From assembly GCA_002472565.1 (NCBI GenBank), contig DKSK01000009.1, positions 1 through 64,000 of the forward strand: DNA of 64,000 nt, read 5' to 3'. Below are positions 1 through 8,306 of the stretch, piece by piece (position 1 is the first letter of the stretch; each line of letters starts with the position of its first letter). This DNA comes from Bacteroidales bacterium UBA7258. Its GTDB lineage: Bacteria > Bacteroidota > Bacteroidia > Bacteroidales > UBA932. The position numbers and the translations under genes are program-made. Below the pieces are notes generated by a model. The model saw only the letters and a program-made list of their open reading frames with translations. It ran no database searches and had not been told where the DNA came from.

Positions 1-61
1 ACTTTAACGTGGTAAAGATAGGAATAATTCTTATTATTTCAAATAATTTACTTTTTTGTTG

Positions 62-69
62 TAGTTTTG
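62..69 (+). promoter_or_regulatory. Bacteroidota-type -7 box upstream of ybeY
   Basis: TAGTTTTG matches the TAnnTTTG -7 consensus of Bacteroidota sigma-ABfr promoters. It lies 19 bases before the ybeY start, implying a short leader. No clean TTTG -33 element is visible. Confidence 0.6.
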
Positions 70-88
70 CACAAATTTTCAACAGGTT

Positions 89-514
89 ATGATAAGCTTC
101 TTCTCTAAGGATACAACCTTTGATTTTAAAGGCAGACGTTTTACTAAACAATGGCTGAAAGACGTTGCAAATAAAGAGAATAGAACACTTGGTGACATTA
201 ATGTCATTTTCTGTTCTGACCCATATCTTCTTGGCATTAACCAGAAATATCTTCAACATGATTATTATACTGACATCATCACCTTCGATTACTGTGAAGG
301 TTCTGTCCTTTCCGGAGATCTTTTCATAAGTGTTGATTCTGTCAAAGATAATTCAGTCTTTTTCAAGACCACTTTCGAAGATGAGCTTAATCGTGTTATT
401 GTTCATGGTCTTCTTCATCTCATCGGATATGATGATCATACCCCTGAGGATCAGAGGATGATGAGATCAAAGGAGGATTTTTATCTTTGCCGAAGGAGCG
501 ATCTTTTGCATTAA
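89..514 (+). CDS. ybeY: Endoribonuclease YbeY (rRNA maturation factor)
   Basis: YbeY is a metal-dependent endoribonuclease acting in 16S rRNA 3' end maturation and ribosome quality control. The 141-residue length fits the family. The signature HGLLHLIGYDDH occupies residues 106-117, with metal-ligand histidines at 106 and 110. The third ligand is usually at +10 from the first His; here that position is Asp116 and the histidine is at +11, so metal binding may be slightly altered. Many Bacteroidota members also vary at this position. The stop is three bases before the mnmG start, so the two genes are probably co-transcribed from the promoter at 62-69. Identification rests on the motif, the length and the acidic GDLFIS strand. 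Confidence 0.9.
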   Translation: MISFFSKDTTFDFKGRRFTKQWLKDVANKENRTLGDINVIFCSDPYLLGINQKYLQHDYYTDIITFDYCEGSVLSGDLFISVDSVKDNSVFFKTTFEDELNRVIVHGLLHLIGYDDHTPEDQRMMRSKEDFYLCRRSDLLH

Positions 515-517
515 TTC

Positions 518-2512
518 ATGGATACTTATTTTGACGTTATTGTAGTTGGTGGAGGTCATGCCGGCTGTGAGGCCGCCGCTGCTTCCTCCAATTTGGGAGC
601 CAAGACTCTTCTTATCTCTATGGACATGTTTTCTTTCGCCAGGATGAGTTGTAATCCTGCCGTTGGAGGAATAGCGAAGGGACAGATTGTCCGAGAGATT
701 GACGCCCTCGGAGGTTATACCGGAATTGTAACAGATGCTTCTTCTTTGCAGTTCAGGATGCTCAATCGCAGTAAAGGGCCGGCTATGTGGAGTCCACGTG
801 CTCAATGCGATAAATCTGAGTTTTCGTCAAATTGGCGCAGAATCCTTGAAACTCGCTCTAACCTAATGATTTACGCCGATATTGTCACATCCTTAACCTT
901 TCAAGGTTCTCGTATTTGCGGCGTTGTCTGCCGAACGGGTGCAAAATTTACCTCTAAAACCCTTGTATTAACTACGGGAACCTTTCTCGGCGGAAAAATT
1001 TTCATAGGATCCAATTCTTTTCCCGGAGGCAGGATCGGGGAGCAGCCATCTTTGGGCTTGACCGAGCAGCTCAAAGAGATGGGCATTCGTACGTCAAGGA
1101 TGAAGACCGGGACTCCTCCTCGTATCGATCTTTCCTCAGTAGATCTTACTCAGTCCGTTCTACAGGAGGGTGACGTCAATCCTGAAAAATTTTCTTTCCT
1201 TCCTTACCTTTCCACTGCTCAGTCTTTTGATCAGATGCCTTGTTATATCTTCCATACTAATGAGAAGGTTCATGACATTCTACGTTCAGGTTTCAAGGAT
1301 AGTCCTCTTTTTAATGGTTTGATTCATGGTAAAGGTCCACGATATTGTCCAAGTATAGAGGATAAATTGAGAACTTTCCCGGATAAGGATTCGCATCAGC
1401 TCTTTCTCGAGCCTGAAGGAAGGCACACTAAGGAGTATTATCTTCAAGGTTTTTCCTCCTCTCTTCCTCTTCAAGTTCAATTAGATGCCCTTCATGCAAT
1501 AAATGGCTTACAAAATGCAAGGATTTACAAGCCTGCCTATGCGGTAGAATATGATTATTTCGACCCGGGCCAATTATCTCAAAGTCTTGAGTCTCAAGTA
1601 GTTGATTGTCTTTTCCTAGCCGGTCAGGTCAATGGCACAACAGGTTATGAAGAGGCTGCCGGCCAAGGAATTATTGCAGGAATTAATGCTGCCTTGAAGT
1701 CCCTTGGTAAAGAGCCTTTCGTTCTTGGTAGAGATGAAGCATATATTGGAGTATTGATTGACGACCTGATCACAAAGGGAGTAGATGAACCTTATCGAAT
1801 GTTTACTTCCAGGGCAGAGTACAGAATTCTTCTTCGTCAGGATAATGCCGATTTTCGTCTTACATCCAAGTCCCATAATATCGGGCTGGCTTCTGAGTAT
1901 CGTTATGACTTTACATCCAGAAAATATGATAAGATTTCTCTACTCTCGGACTTTGCCTTGTCTGTCAATATTAAGCCTGATGCAGTCAATGCTTATCTTG
2001 AATCAATAGATTCTGCTCCGGTTTCTGAGAGTAAAAAGATCTCTGATATTTTGTCTAGACCAGGAACAAAGTTTTCTGATTTAATTAAAATTGTTCCACG
2101 TGGAACTATCCAATCTCATTCAGTTGATACTTCAAGCTTGAAGTTAAACCATATTTCATCATTTGATTTCAACTCGATTGATTTTCTGAAAACTGATGTA
2201 GTTCTCCCCGATGATTCTCCTGAATTTAATACACTCAACTCTCTATATCTCGACGAGCTCTATACCTCCGTTGAAATTCAACTAAAGTATCAGGGCTATA
2301 TTGGAAGGGAGGAAAGAAATGCTGGTAAAATTTCTCGGCTTGAAAATCTTATCATCCCAGATGATTTTGATTTTTCCCGTCTGTCCGGCCTCAGCATAGA
2401 GTGCCGCCAGAAACTCGCAAAATATAAACCTCACACTATCTCTCAGGCTTCCCGTATATCAGGCGTATCACCTTCTGATATTTCTGTCCTATTGGTTTAT
2501 TTCGGGCGCTGA
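518..2512 (+). CDS. mnmG: tRNA uridine-5-carboxymethylaminomethyl synthesis enzyme MnmG
   Basis: MnmG (GidA) works with the GTPase MnmE to install the cmnm5 group on wobble U34 of certain tRNAs, using FAD, NADH and a folate methylene donor. The 664 residues match the long form of the family. The N-terminal dinucleotide fold shows VVGGGHAGCEAA (residues 9-20), followed by the family stretches SCNPAVGG and GGIAKGQIVREIDALGG. The C-terminal helical domain has YKPHTISQASRISGVSPSD, which contacts MnmE and tRNA. The gene follows ybeY directly. A perfect parS-like palindrome sits inside the coding sequence at 2093-2106. mnmG is often close to the replication origin, which agrees with the parS-like sites here. 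Confidence 0.97.
   Translation: MDTYFDVIVVGGGHAGCEAAAASSNLGAKTLLISMDMFSFARMSCNPAVGGIAKGQIVREIDALGGYTGIVTDASSLQFRMLNRSKGPAMWSPRAQCDKSEFSSNWRRILETRSNLMIYADIVTSLTFQGSRICGVVCRTGAKFTSKTLVLTTGTFLGGKIFIGSNSFPGGRIGEQPSLGLTEQLKEMGIRTSRMKTGTPPRIDLSSVDLTQSVLQEGDVNPEKFSFLPYLSTAQSFDQMPCYIFHTNEKVHDILRSGFKDSPLFNGLIHGKGPRYCPSIEDKLRTFPDKDSHQLFLEPEGRHTKEYYLQGFSSSLPLQVQLDALHAINGLQNARIYKPAYAVEYDYFDPGQLSQSLESQVVDCLFLAGQVNGTTGYEEAAGQGIIAGINAALKSLGKEPFVLGRDEAYIGVLIDDLITKGVDEPYRMFTSRAEYRILLRQDNADFRLTSKSHNIGLASEYRYDFTSRKYDKISLLSDFALSVNIKPDAVNAYLESIDSAPVSESKKISDILSRPGTKFSDLIKIVPRGTIQSHSVDTSSLKLNHISSFDFNSIDFLKTDVVLPDDSPEFNTLNSLYLDELYTSVEIQLKYQGYIGREERNAGKISRLENLIIPDDFDFSRLSGLSIECRQKLAKYKPHTISQASRISGVSPSDISVLLVYFGR
2093..2106. 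promoter_or_regulatory. parS-like palindrome inside mnmG
   Basis: GTTCCACGTGGAAC is a perfect 14-base palindrome identical to the core of the Pseudomonas-type parS site and close to the common GTTTCACGTGAAAC. It is in the mnmG reading frame. ParB binding is inferred from sequence identity alone. Confidence 0.6.
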
Positions 2513-2542
2513 TTTTTAGTTGATCCATTATTTTTTAATAAT

Positions 2543-2570
2543 AAGAGGTGTTCCACGTGGAACACCTCTT
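2543..2570. terminator. 28-base perfect palindrome between mnmG and ruvA with a parS-like core
   Basis: AAGAGGTG and CACCTCTT flank the core GTTCCACGTGGAAC (2550-2563), making a perfect palindrome of 28 bases between two convergent genes. AT-rich sequence lies on both sides, so it could act as a bidirectional intrinsic terminator. The core is also identical to the parS-like site at 2093-2106. Both roles are possible; neither is proven by sequence. Confidence 0.6.
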
Positions 2571-2608
2571 TACTTTCAGCAAGGCTGTGATTTCGTTTTT
2601 TCTATGCT

Positions 2609-3196
2609 CTAGAGTTTTCTCAATGCCTCTTTGATGAGTTCCTCTACGGAAATATCTGGCTTCTTCTTGATGATAGGATTAATTACCTTTGCGATATTTG
2701 GTCTTGAGAAGCCGAGTGTAAGGAGGGCGTTCGTCGCTTCTGATGCTGCAGAATCAGAATAAACTCCTGTTGGTATGACAAAGTTTTCATCCGCTCCCTT
2801 CACGAGTTTGTCTTTAAGATCTATTATCACTCTCTGAGCTGTTTTCAATCCAATTCCTTTAACACTCTTGATTCTGTTTACATCTCCCGTAAGAATAGAC
2901 TCCTTTAATTCGTTTGTGGTAAGAGACGACAGCATAACTCTTGCTGTTCCCACTCCTATTCCGTTCACGCTTATCAGCTGACGGAAGAGTTCTCTCTCCT
3001 CTTTTGTTGCGAAGCCGTAGAACTCTTCGTCATCTTCGTGAATATGATGGTGTAGATAGACCTTCACTTCTTCTAAGCCCTGGAAACTGTCGTAGGTCTG
3101 AAGTGATATAGCCGCGCTGTATCCTATTCCTCCTGCTTCTACAATAATTTCCGTAGGAGTCATTTCTATCTTTTTGCCTTTGATGTATTCGTACAT
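2609..3196 (-). CDS. ruvA: Holliday junction branch migration protein RuvA
   Basis: RuvA binds four-way DNA junctions and loads the RuvB helicase for branch migration in recombinational repair. The protein has the OB-fold N-terminus starting MYEYIKGK, two helix-hairpin-helix motifs (GIGVGTARVML and GIGLKTAQRVI) and the C-terminal RuvB-binding domain ending in SVEELIKEALRKL. An upstream in-frame ATG at 3217 would add seven residues, but it overlaps the promoter box at 3214-3221, so the start at 3196, which also matches the family, is preferred. The gene converges on mnmG and is divergent from sufS. Confidence 0.96.
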   Translation of the reverse strand: MYEYIKGKKIEMTPTEIIVEAGGIGYSAAISLQTYDSFQGLEEVKVYLHHHIHEDDEEFYGFATKEERELFRQLISVNGIGVGTARVMLSSLTTNELKESILTGDVNRIKSVKGIGLKTAQRVIIDLKDKLVKGADENFVIPTGVYSDSAASEATNALLTLGFSRPNIAKVINPIIKKKPDISVEELIKEALRKL

Positions 3197-3213
3197 ACGC
3201 TCATTTCTTTCTG

Positions 3214-3221
3214 ACAAATTT
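3214..3221 (-). promoter_or_regulatory. -7 box for ruvA
   Basis: Read on the minus strand this is TAAATTTG, a perfect TAnnTTTG. It leaves a leader of roughly a dozen bases before the ATG at 3196 and excludes the longer start. Confidence 0.65.
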
Positions 3222-3257
3222 ATCTTTATTTAGTTTCAAAAGAAAGGATATGTTTAG

Positions 3258-3265
3258 TAAATTTG
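3258..3265 (+). promoter_or_regulatory. -7 box for the sufS operon
   Basis: TAAATTTG lies 18 bases before the sufS ATG. The divergent ruvA promoter is about 40 bases away, so the two promoters are back to back. Confidence 0.65.
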
Positions 3266-3283
3266 CGATTCATCCTATAAGAA

Positions 3284-4510
3284 ATGAATATTGAAGATAT
3301 AAGAAGCTTATTTCCCGCCCTCTCAGACAAAGTTTACGGGCAGAATCTCGTATATTTCGATAATGCGGCAACTTCCCAGAGGCCTAAAGCAGTGATAGAT
3401 AAATGGTTATATCTTGTCCAACATGCTAATGCCAACATCCACAGAGGCCTTCATTATCTTGCTGACCAGGCTACTGATGAATATGAGTCCACGAGGGACT
3501 ATGTGAAAGATTTTATCGGCGCCTCCCATAGAGAAGAAATTGTCTTCACTTCAGGAACAACCAACTCAATCAATCTCGTCGCTTCTTCTTTCGGAGAAGC
3601 CTTCGTCAATGAGGGTGATGAGATCATAGTAACCCAGGCGGAGCATCACTCCGATATCGTACCCTGGCAGCTTCTCTGTCAGAATAAGGGAGCGCGGCTC
3701 AAGGTTCTAGGTGTAGATGAGAACGGACATCTTGAAGTCGATCAGCTCGAGACTCTTCTCTCTCCTAAGACCAAGCTTTTCTGCATGACACAAATCTCCA
3801 ACGTTCTCGGTTTGGTCAATCCAGTCTCCGAGGCCGCCCGAATTTGCCATTCTCACGGAGTTAAAATTCTTGTAGACGGGGCTCAAGGACTTGTCCATCA
3901 GGGAATTGACGTAAAGAAGAGCGATGTAGATTTTTATGCCTTCTCCGGCCATAAAATTTACGCCGCCACTGGAACTGGGGTCCTTTATGGAAAAAAAGAA
4001 CTTCTTGACGCTATGCCTCCTTTCATGGGCGGAGGAGAAATGATCGACCACGTTTCTTTCGAGAAGACGACTTTCGCAAAGTCACCGGAGAAGTTCGAGG
4101 CAGGTACACAGAATTTCAATTCAGTTCCGACTCTGAAGCCAGCCCTTGACTTCGCAAGAATGGTCGCACAGGATGAAGAGGTCATCGAGGCCCAGCATGA
4201 AATCTGCGATTACCTCTTCGATAAATTGACATCCAATCCTCGCGTCCGTATCTTCGGGGTTCCACATGGAACAGAGAAAACAATTCCTCTCTTCTCTTTC
4301 GCAGTGGAGGGAGTGCATCATGAGGATCTCGCCCTTCTTCTTGACAAGATGGGAATTGCTTCCCGCTCCGGGCAGATGTGTGCCGAGCCTTTGATGAACC
4401 GCTTCGGAGTGACAGGAATGCTTAGAATTTCACTTGCCGTTTATAATACCATGCAGGAGGCCGAGTACTTTATGAAGTGCCTAGACAGAGCGATCGGCAT
4501 GTTGCTCTGA
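3284..4510 (+). CDS. sufS: SufS-type cysteine desulfurase
   Basis: SufS is a PLP enzyme that takes sulfur from L-cysteine as a protein persulfide for Fe-S cluster assembly. The 408 residues match group II desulfurases. PLP-binding Lys224 is in AFSGHKIYA, and the sulfur-carrying Cys366 is in SRSGQMCAEP. The family stretches FDNAATSQRP and HRGLH near the N-terminus are intact. It is followed by sufE and a DUF59 gene, giving a partial suf operon; sufBCD are not in the window. A parS-like sequence with one change lies inside the gene at 4259-4272. Confidence 0.96.
   Translation: MNIEDIRSLFPALSDKVYGQNLVYFDNAATSQRPKAVIDKWLYLVQHANANIHRGLHYLADQATDEYESTRDYVKDFIGASHREEIVFTSGTTNSINLVASSFGEAFVNEGDEIIVTQAEHHSDIVPWQLLCQNKGARLKVLGVDENGHLEVDQLETLLSPKTKLFCMTQISNVLGLVNPVSEAARICHSHGVKILVDGAQGLVHQGIDVKKSDVDFYAFSGHKIYAATGTGVLYGKKELLDAMPPFMGGGEMIDHVSFEKTTFAKSPEKFEAGTQNFNSVPTLKPALDFARMVAQDEEVIEAQHEICDYLFDKLTSNPRVRIFGVPHGTEKTIPLFSFAVEGVHHEDLALLLDKMGIASRSGQMCAEPLMNRFGVTGMLRISLAVYNTMQEAEYFMKCLDRAIGMLL
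4259..4272. promoter_or_regulatory. Near-parS site inside sufS (one mismatch)
   Basis: GTTCCACATGGAAC differs from the two perfect sites at 2093 and 2550 by a single base in the centre. It is within 2.2 kb of both. It may be a weaker ParB site or chance. Confidence 0.35.
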
Positions 4511-4567
4511 GATTTAATGTCGTTCTTAGGCATAATCAAGAAGTTTTATAAAAAATTAATAGTGAAT

Positions 4568-4990
4568 ATGAAGAGTTTGGAAGAGGCGAAAGCTGAGGTG
4601 ACAGACACCTTTTCGATGTTCGACCAATGGTTGGATAAGTATGAGTACCTGATAGATCTCGGGAAAAACCTTCAGGCATATCCGCTTGATAAAAAAACCG
4701 ATGATAGACTTATAAATGGTTGTCAATCAAGAGTCTGGCTTGATTATCAAGTGAAGGATGGAAGAATCTGGTTTACTGCCGACAGCGATGCCATAATCAC
4801 AAAAGGCATTATTTCATTGCTCATAAGCGTGTATTCTGGAAGGACTCCTGAAGAGATTGCCTCAGATGATTTCTCTTTTATCGACCAGATAGGACTCAAG
4901 GAGAATCTTTCGCCGACCAGGGCTAACGGCTTGGTCTCAATGATTGCCACTATACGCGGAGTGGCAGCCGAAAATTTGAAGAAGAAGTAA
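4568..4990 (+). CDS. sufE: SufE sulfur-acceptor protein
   Basis: SufE accepts the persulfide from SufS and passes it to the SufBCD scaffold. The acceptor cysteine is Cys52 in NGCQSRVWL, the expected place. An in-frame ATG at 4517 would add 17 residues of basic, hydrophobic sequence not found in the family; the ATG at 4568 gives a normal 140-residue SufE. The gene follows sufS within the operon and is followed by a DUF59 gene one base after its stop. Confidence 0.93.
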   Translation: MKSLEEAKAEVTDTFSMFDQWLDKYEYLIDLGKNLQAYPLDKKTDDRLINGCQSRVWLDYQVKDGRIWFTADSDAIITKGIISLLISVYSGRTPEEIASDDFSFIDQIGLKENLSPTRANGLVSMIATIRGVAAENLKKK

Positions 4991-4991
4991 T

Positions 4992-5405
4992 ATGTCAGAA
5001 GTAAATAAGGAGATCAAAACTCAGGATGTTCTTTCCGCCGAGGATGTCAAGGCTTTGCAGCCTGTCTATGACAATGTCGTCAAGTCCCTCAAGCAGGTTT
5101 ATGATCCTGAGATTCCGGTCAATATTTATGACCTGGGGCTCATCTATGAATTGAATATAAACAAGTCTCACGATGTTTATATAAAGATGACTTTCACTGC
5201 TCCGAACTGTCCTATGGCCGACGACGTCCTTGCTCAGGTACAGTCTGCCGTAGAGGACGCTCCGGGGGTGAAGTCTTGCAAGATTGACCTTGTTTTTGAC
5301 CCTGTATGGGACCAGAGTATGCTCAGCGACGAGGCGAAGATCGAACTCGGGCTCGACGACATCGAAGAAGGTCCCTATATGGAGGAAGATCCCCAGAAGA
5401 AATAA
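4992..5405 (+). CDS. DUF59/MIP18-family Fe-S assembly protein (SufT-like)
   Basis: This 137-residue protein has the MIP18/DUF59 fold. The stretch VYDPEIPVNIYDLGLIYEL near residues 37-56 and the motif TAPNCPMAD around residue 76 (with the reactive cysteine) are typical. Members help insert or repair Fe-S clusters. Position directly behind sufS-sufE supports a SufT-like accessory role. The C-terminus is acidic, ending EEDPQKK. The exact step is not known from sequence. Confidence 0.88.
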   Translation: MSEVNKEIKTQDVLSAEDVKALQPVYDNVVKSLKQVYDPEIPVNIYDLGLIYELNINKSHDVYIKMTFTAPNCPMADDVLAQVQSAVEDAPGVKSCKIDLVFDPVWDQSMLSDEAKIELGLDDIEEGPYMEEDPQKK

Positions 5406-5408
5406 GGG

Positions 5409-5930
5409 ATGATGGGCAAGGTTGATGTATATCTTTCCCTTGGCTCGAATCTGGGTTCGAGAACAGGCAATTTGGAAAAGGCCATGAAGCTGCTTGACCA
5501 ATTGCTGGAGCCGAGAGCCGTCGTCTCAGATACTTTTGAAACTGCCCCATGGGGCTTTGCCTCTCAGCATCCCTTTCTCAACAATGTAGTCATCTATGAG
5601 CTGCCTACCCAAGGTTGGTGGAAGGGAGAGAAACCTGAACCATTGGAAGTGAAGGATCATGCTTTATGGATTCTTGACAGATGCAAGCAGGTCGAGGTCA
5701 TGATGGGAAGGTCTGACAAAGAGGAATATGATGCGGCCGGGGAGAGAATCTATCATGACAGACCCATAGACATAGATATTCTTTTCTATGGCACGCATCG
5801 TGTTGATACTCCGAGGCTTATACTTCCGCATAAGCTTATGTCCGATAGGGAATTTGTGATGTTTCCGCTCCGCCAGATTGTAAGGGATGATGTTAGGGAG
5901 GCCTTCCCGGATATATTTCAAGCCAAATGA
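5409..5930 (+). CDS. folK: 6-hydroxymethyl-7,8-dihydropterin pyrophosphokinase
   Basis: FolK transfers pyrophosphate from ATP to 6-hydroxymethyl-dihydropterin in folate synthesis. Diagnostic stretches are YLSLGSNLG near the N-terminus and DRPIDIDILFYG around residue 118, which carries the two Mg-binding aspartates. The length of 173 residues is usual. Two consecutive ATG codons (5409, 5412) are both possible starts. It lies at the end of the suf cluster; the link to Fe-S assembly is probably only positional. Confidence 0.94.
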   Translation: MMGKVDVYLSLGSNLGSRTGNLEKAMKLLDQLLEPRAVVSDTFETAPWGFASQHPFLNNVVIYELPTQGWWKGEKPEPLEVKDHALWILDRCKQVEVMMGRSDKEEYDAAGERIYHDRPIDIDILFYGTHRVDTPRLILPHKLMSDREFVMFPLRQIVRDDVREAFPDIFQAK

Positions 5931-5931
5931 T

Positions 5932-5939
5932 TAACTTTG
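5932..5939 (+). promoter_or_regulatory. -7 box for glyS
   Basis: TAACTTTG starts right after the folK stop codon and lies 32 bases before the glyS ATG, so glyS is likely transcribed on its own. Confidence 0.6.
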
Positions 5940-5971
5940 CATTGATTTAAGAAACAATTGAAGAAAACAAT

Positions 5972-7510
5972 ATGACACAGGAAGAAATTTTCAAGGCCAT
6001 CGTAGCTCATAGCAAGGAATATGGATTCATCTTCCCTTCGAGCGAAATCTATGACGGTCTCGCTGCCGTTTATGATTACGGCCAGATGGGCGTAGAGCTC
6101 AAGAACAACATCAAGAGGTATTGGTGGGAAGCGATGACTCGCCTCAATGAGAACATCGTCGGCTTGGACTCCTGCATCTTCATGCATCCTAAAGTATGGG
6201 TGGCTTCAGGTCATGTGGCCGCCTTCAATGATCCGCTAATCGACAACAAGGACTCCAAGAAGAGGTATCGCGCCGATAATCTCATCGAGGATTATCTTGA
6301 CAAGATTCAGGAGAAGATTGACAAAGAGGTAGCCAAGGGACGCAAGCGTTTTGGCGAGAGTTTTGACGAGGCTCAGTTCAAAGCCACCAATCCTAATGTG
6401 CTTCGTGAGCAGAATAAGTGGAACGAAATCCACAACAGGTATGTTGCCGCCGAGCAGGCCAATGACCTCAAGGAATATAGGAACATCATAATGGACTGCG
6501 ACATCGTAGATCCTATTTCCGGTACCAAGAACTGGACTGATGTCCGTCAGTTCAATCTGATGTTCAGCACCCAGATGAGCAATACCGGCGAGGGTGAGGA
6601 CAAGATTTATCTCCGTCCTGAGACTGCCCAGGGTATCTTCGTTGAATATCTCAACGTCCAGAAGACTGGTCGTATGAAGCTTCCTTTCGGAATCGCCCAG
6701 ATCGGCAAGGCCTTCCGTAACGAGGTGGTTGCCAGGCAGTTCATCTTCCGTATGAGAGAGTTCGAACAGATGGAGATGGAGTTCTTCTGCCGTCCTGGAA
6801 CAGAAATGGAATGGTTCAAGTATTGGAAGGAGAAGAGGCTCAAGTGGCATGTCAACCTTGGTATGGGAGAGGAGAATTACAAGTTCCATGACCATGAGAA
6901 GCTTGCCCATTATGCTAACGCCGCTACCGACATCTACTTCAATTTCCCGTTCGGCTTCAAAGAGCTTGAGGGCATCCATTCAAGGACTGATTATGATCTT
7001 GGCAATCATCAGAAACTCAGCGGAAAGAAGATTCAGTATTTCGATCCTGAGACTGGAGAAAGCTATGTTCCATATTGCGTTGAGACTTCTATCGGCGTAG
7101 ACCGTATGTTCCTTGCCGTACTTTCTCACTCATATCATGAGGAGAAGCTTGAGAATGGCGAGACCAGAGTTGTGCTGAGCATCCCTGCTCCGCTTGCTCC
7201 TGTCAAGGTGGCCGTTCTTCCACTTCTCAACAAGGATGGTCTTCCTGAGAAGGCCCAGGAAGTTGTCGACGAAATCAAGTATGATTTCAATTATCAGTTC
7301 GATGCGAAGGATTCTATCGGAAAGCGTTATCGCCGTCAGGATGCCATCGGAACTCCGTTCTGCGTGACGATTGACCATGACACTCTCAACGACAATCAGG
7401 TGACCGTCCGCGACCGCGACACCATGGAGCAGGTCAGGGTTCCTATCGCTGAGCTTCGCGAGATGATCGACAAGAAGGTCAATATGAGAAATCTGCTGCG
7501 TAAACTTTAA
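5972..7510 (+). CDS. glyS: Glycine-tRNA ligase (homodimeric type)
   Basis: This class II synthetase charges tRNA-Gly. The 512-residue single-chain form is the alpha2 (eukaryote/archaea-like) type used by Bacteroidota, rather than the GlyQ/GlyS alpha2beta2 type. Seen in sequence are the N-terminal SKEYGFIFPSSEIYDGLAA, motif 2 around FRNEVVARQFIFRMREFEQ, motif 3 near TSIGVDRMFLAVL, and a C-terminal anticodon-binding domain containing PLAPVKVAVLPLLNKDG. It has its own promoter and a strong terminator right behind it. Confidence 0.97.
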   Translation: MTQEEIFKAIVAHSKEYGFIFPSSEIYDGLAAVYDYGQMGVELKNNIKRYWWEAMTRLNENIVGLDSCIFMHPKVWVASGHVAAFNDPLIDNKDSKKRYRADNLIEDYLDKIQEKIDKEVAKGRKRFGESFDEAQFKATNPNVLREQNKWNEIHNRYVAAEQANDLKEYRNIIMDCDIVDPISGTKNWTDVRQFNLMFSTQMSNTGEGEDKIYLRPETAQGIFVEYLNVQKTGRMKLPFGIAQIGKAFRNEVVARQFIFRMREFEQMEMEFFCRPGTEMEWFKYWKEKRLKWHVNLGMGEENYKFHDHEKLAHYANAATDIYFNFPFGFKELEGIHSRTDYDLGNHQKLSGKKIQYFDPETGESYVPYCVETSIGVDRMFLAVLSHSYHEEKLENGETRVVLSIPAPLAPVKVAVLPLLNKDGLPEKAQEVVDEIKYDFNYQFDAKDSIGKRYRRQDAIGTPFCVTIDHDTLNDNQVTVRDRDTMEQVRVPIAELREMIDKKVNMRNLLRKL

Positions 7511-7527
7511 TCGCGCTGGAGATCAAT

Positions 7528-7567
7528 AAAAAGAGGGTAACTCAAAAGTGAGTTACCCCTCTTTTTT
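7528..7567. terminator. Intrinsic terminator after glyS, likely bidirectional
   Basis: The arms GGGTAACTCA and TGAGTTACCC enclose a four-base loop; runs of A on the left and T on the right extend the stem with one bulged C. It lies between glyS (+) and the convergent DUF4923 gene (-). Confidence 0.85.
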
Positions 7568-7612
7568 AATATTCGGGAGGCCCTCGCCGGGCTTCCGTCA
7601 TTGTATGACGCT

Positions 7613-8281
7613 TTACTTCTTGGCCTTCTTGAGTTCGAAGCCGATCTGCATGTCGCTGTAATTGCCGCTGAGGCTGCTGATCGCAGAAGCAGTAGTACCG
7701 GCCTTGCCCACGGCGGAAAGAACCATCTTGACGAAGGTGAGGAACTTCTTACCGTCGAAAAGCATCTGACAGCCGTTGGCCGTGGATGCGAGAGTTCCAG
7801 TCATGGAAAGGTAAGAGAGGGTCTTTCCGAATTTGAGCTGAACCTTGGAAGCATCATCGGATGTAGACCAGGTTCCACCGAAAGGAAGCCCCTTGAAGGT
7901 GCAGGTGAAGGTCAGATCCTCGTTGAAGGTAAAGGTCATGGAGCCTGAGGTGATTCCTACCTTGCTCAGATACGAAGAGACCTTCGCCTCAGCGGATTCG
8001 GATACTGCCGCTCCTGCTACGTTGCCGAGAACCGAAGAACTTTTCAGCGTCATGGCAGGCTTGTAATAGCTCCATGTGCCTGGAAGGCTTACGGCCGTAG
8101 TATTTCCCGTGTAAGAATAGATGACGCTCGAGAGGGAATTGAGTACGCTTGAAGCGGTGTTTGTCTTATCATTGCCGCTGGCCGCCGCCACTGACGAAAG
8201 GATGCTTCCGAGAGCTGACTGCGCGGAAGCTGCGCCTGCAAACAACGAAATGCAGGCGAAGATTGAAATTAATTTCTTCAT
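7613..8281 (-). CDS. DUF4923-family secreted protein
   Basis: This is a 222-residue secreted protein with a signal peptide beginning MKKLISIFACISLFAGAASA. Behind a Ser/Ala-rich linker comes the lipocalin-like DUF4923 core: GTWSYYKPAM, the helical stretch AEAKVSSYLSKVGI, the strand MTFTFNEDLTFTCTF and GTWSTSD, ending with a LKKAKK tail. The function of DUF4923 is unknown; proteins of this type are common in Bacteroidales. A longer open frame extends to 8392, but the signal peptide fixes the start at 8281. It begins 25 bases after the stop of the ThiL-like gene, so the two are probably one operon. Confidence 0.85.
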   Translation of the reverse strand: MKKLISIFACISLFAGAASAQSALGSILSSVAAASGNDKTNTASSVLNSLSSVIYSYTGNTTAVSLPGTWSYYKPAMTLKSSSVLGNVAGAAVSESAEAKVSSYLSKVGITSGSMTFTFNEDLTFTCTFKGLPFGGTWSTSDDASKVQLKFGKTLSYLSMTGTLASTANGCQMLFDGKKFLTFVKMVLSAVGKAGTTASAISSLSGNYSDMQIGFELKKAKK

Positions 8282-8306
8282 ATTCTGTTTTTTTGAAGAT
8301 TCATTC

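Noticed and set aside
788..805. Sequence around GTCCACGTGC in mnmG as a fourth parS site
   Set aside because: Only the centre matches; several arm positions differ, so it is not counted with the cluster.
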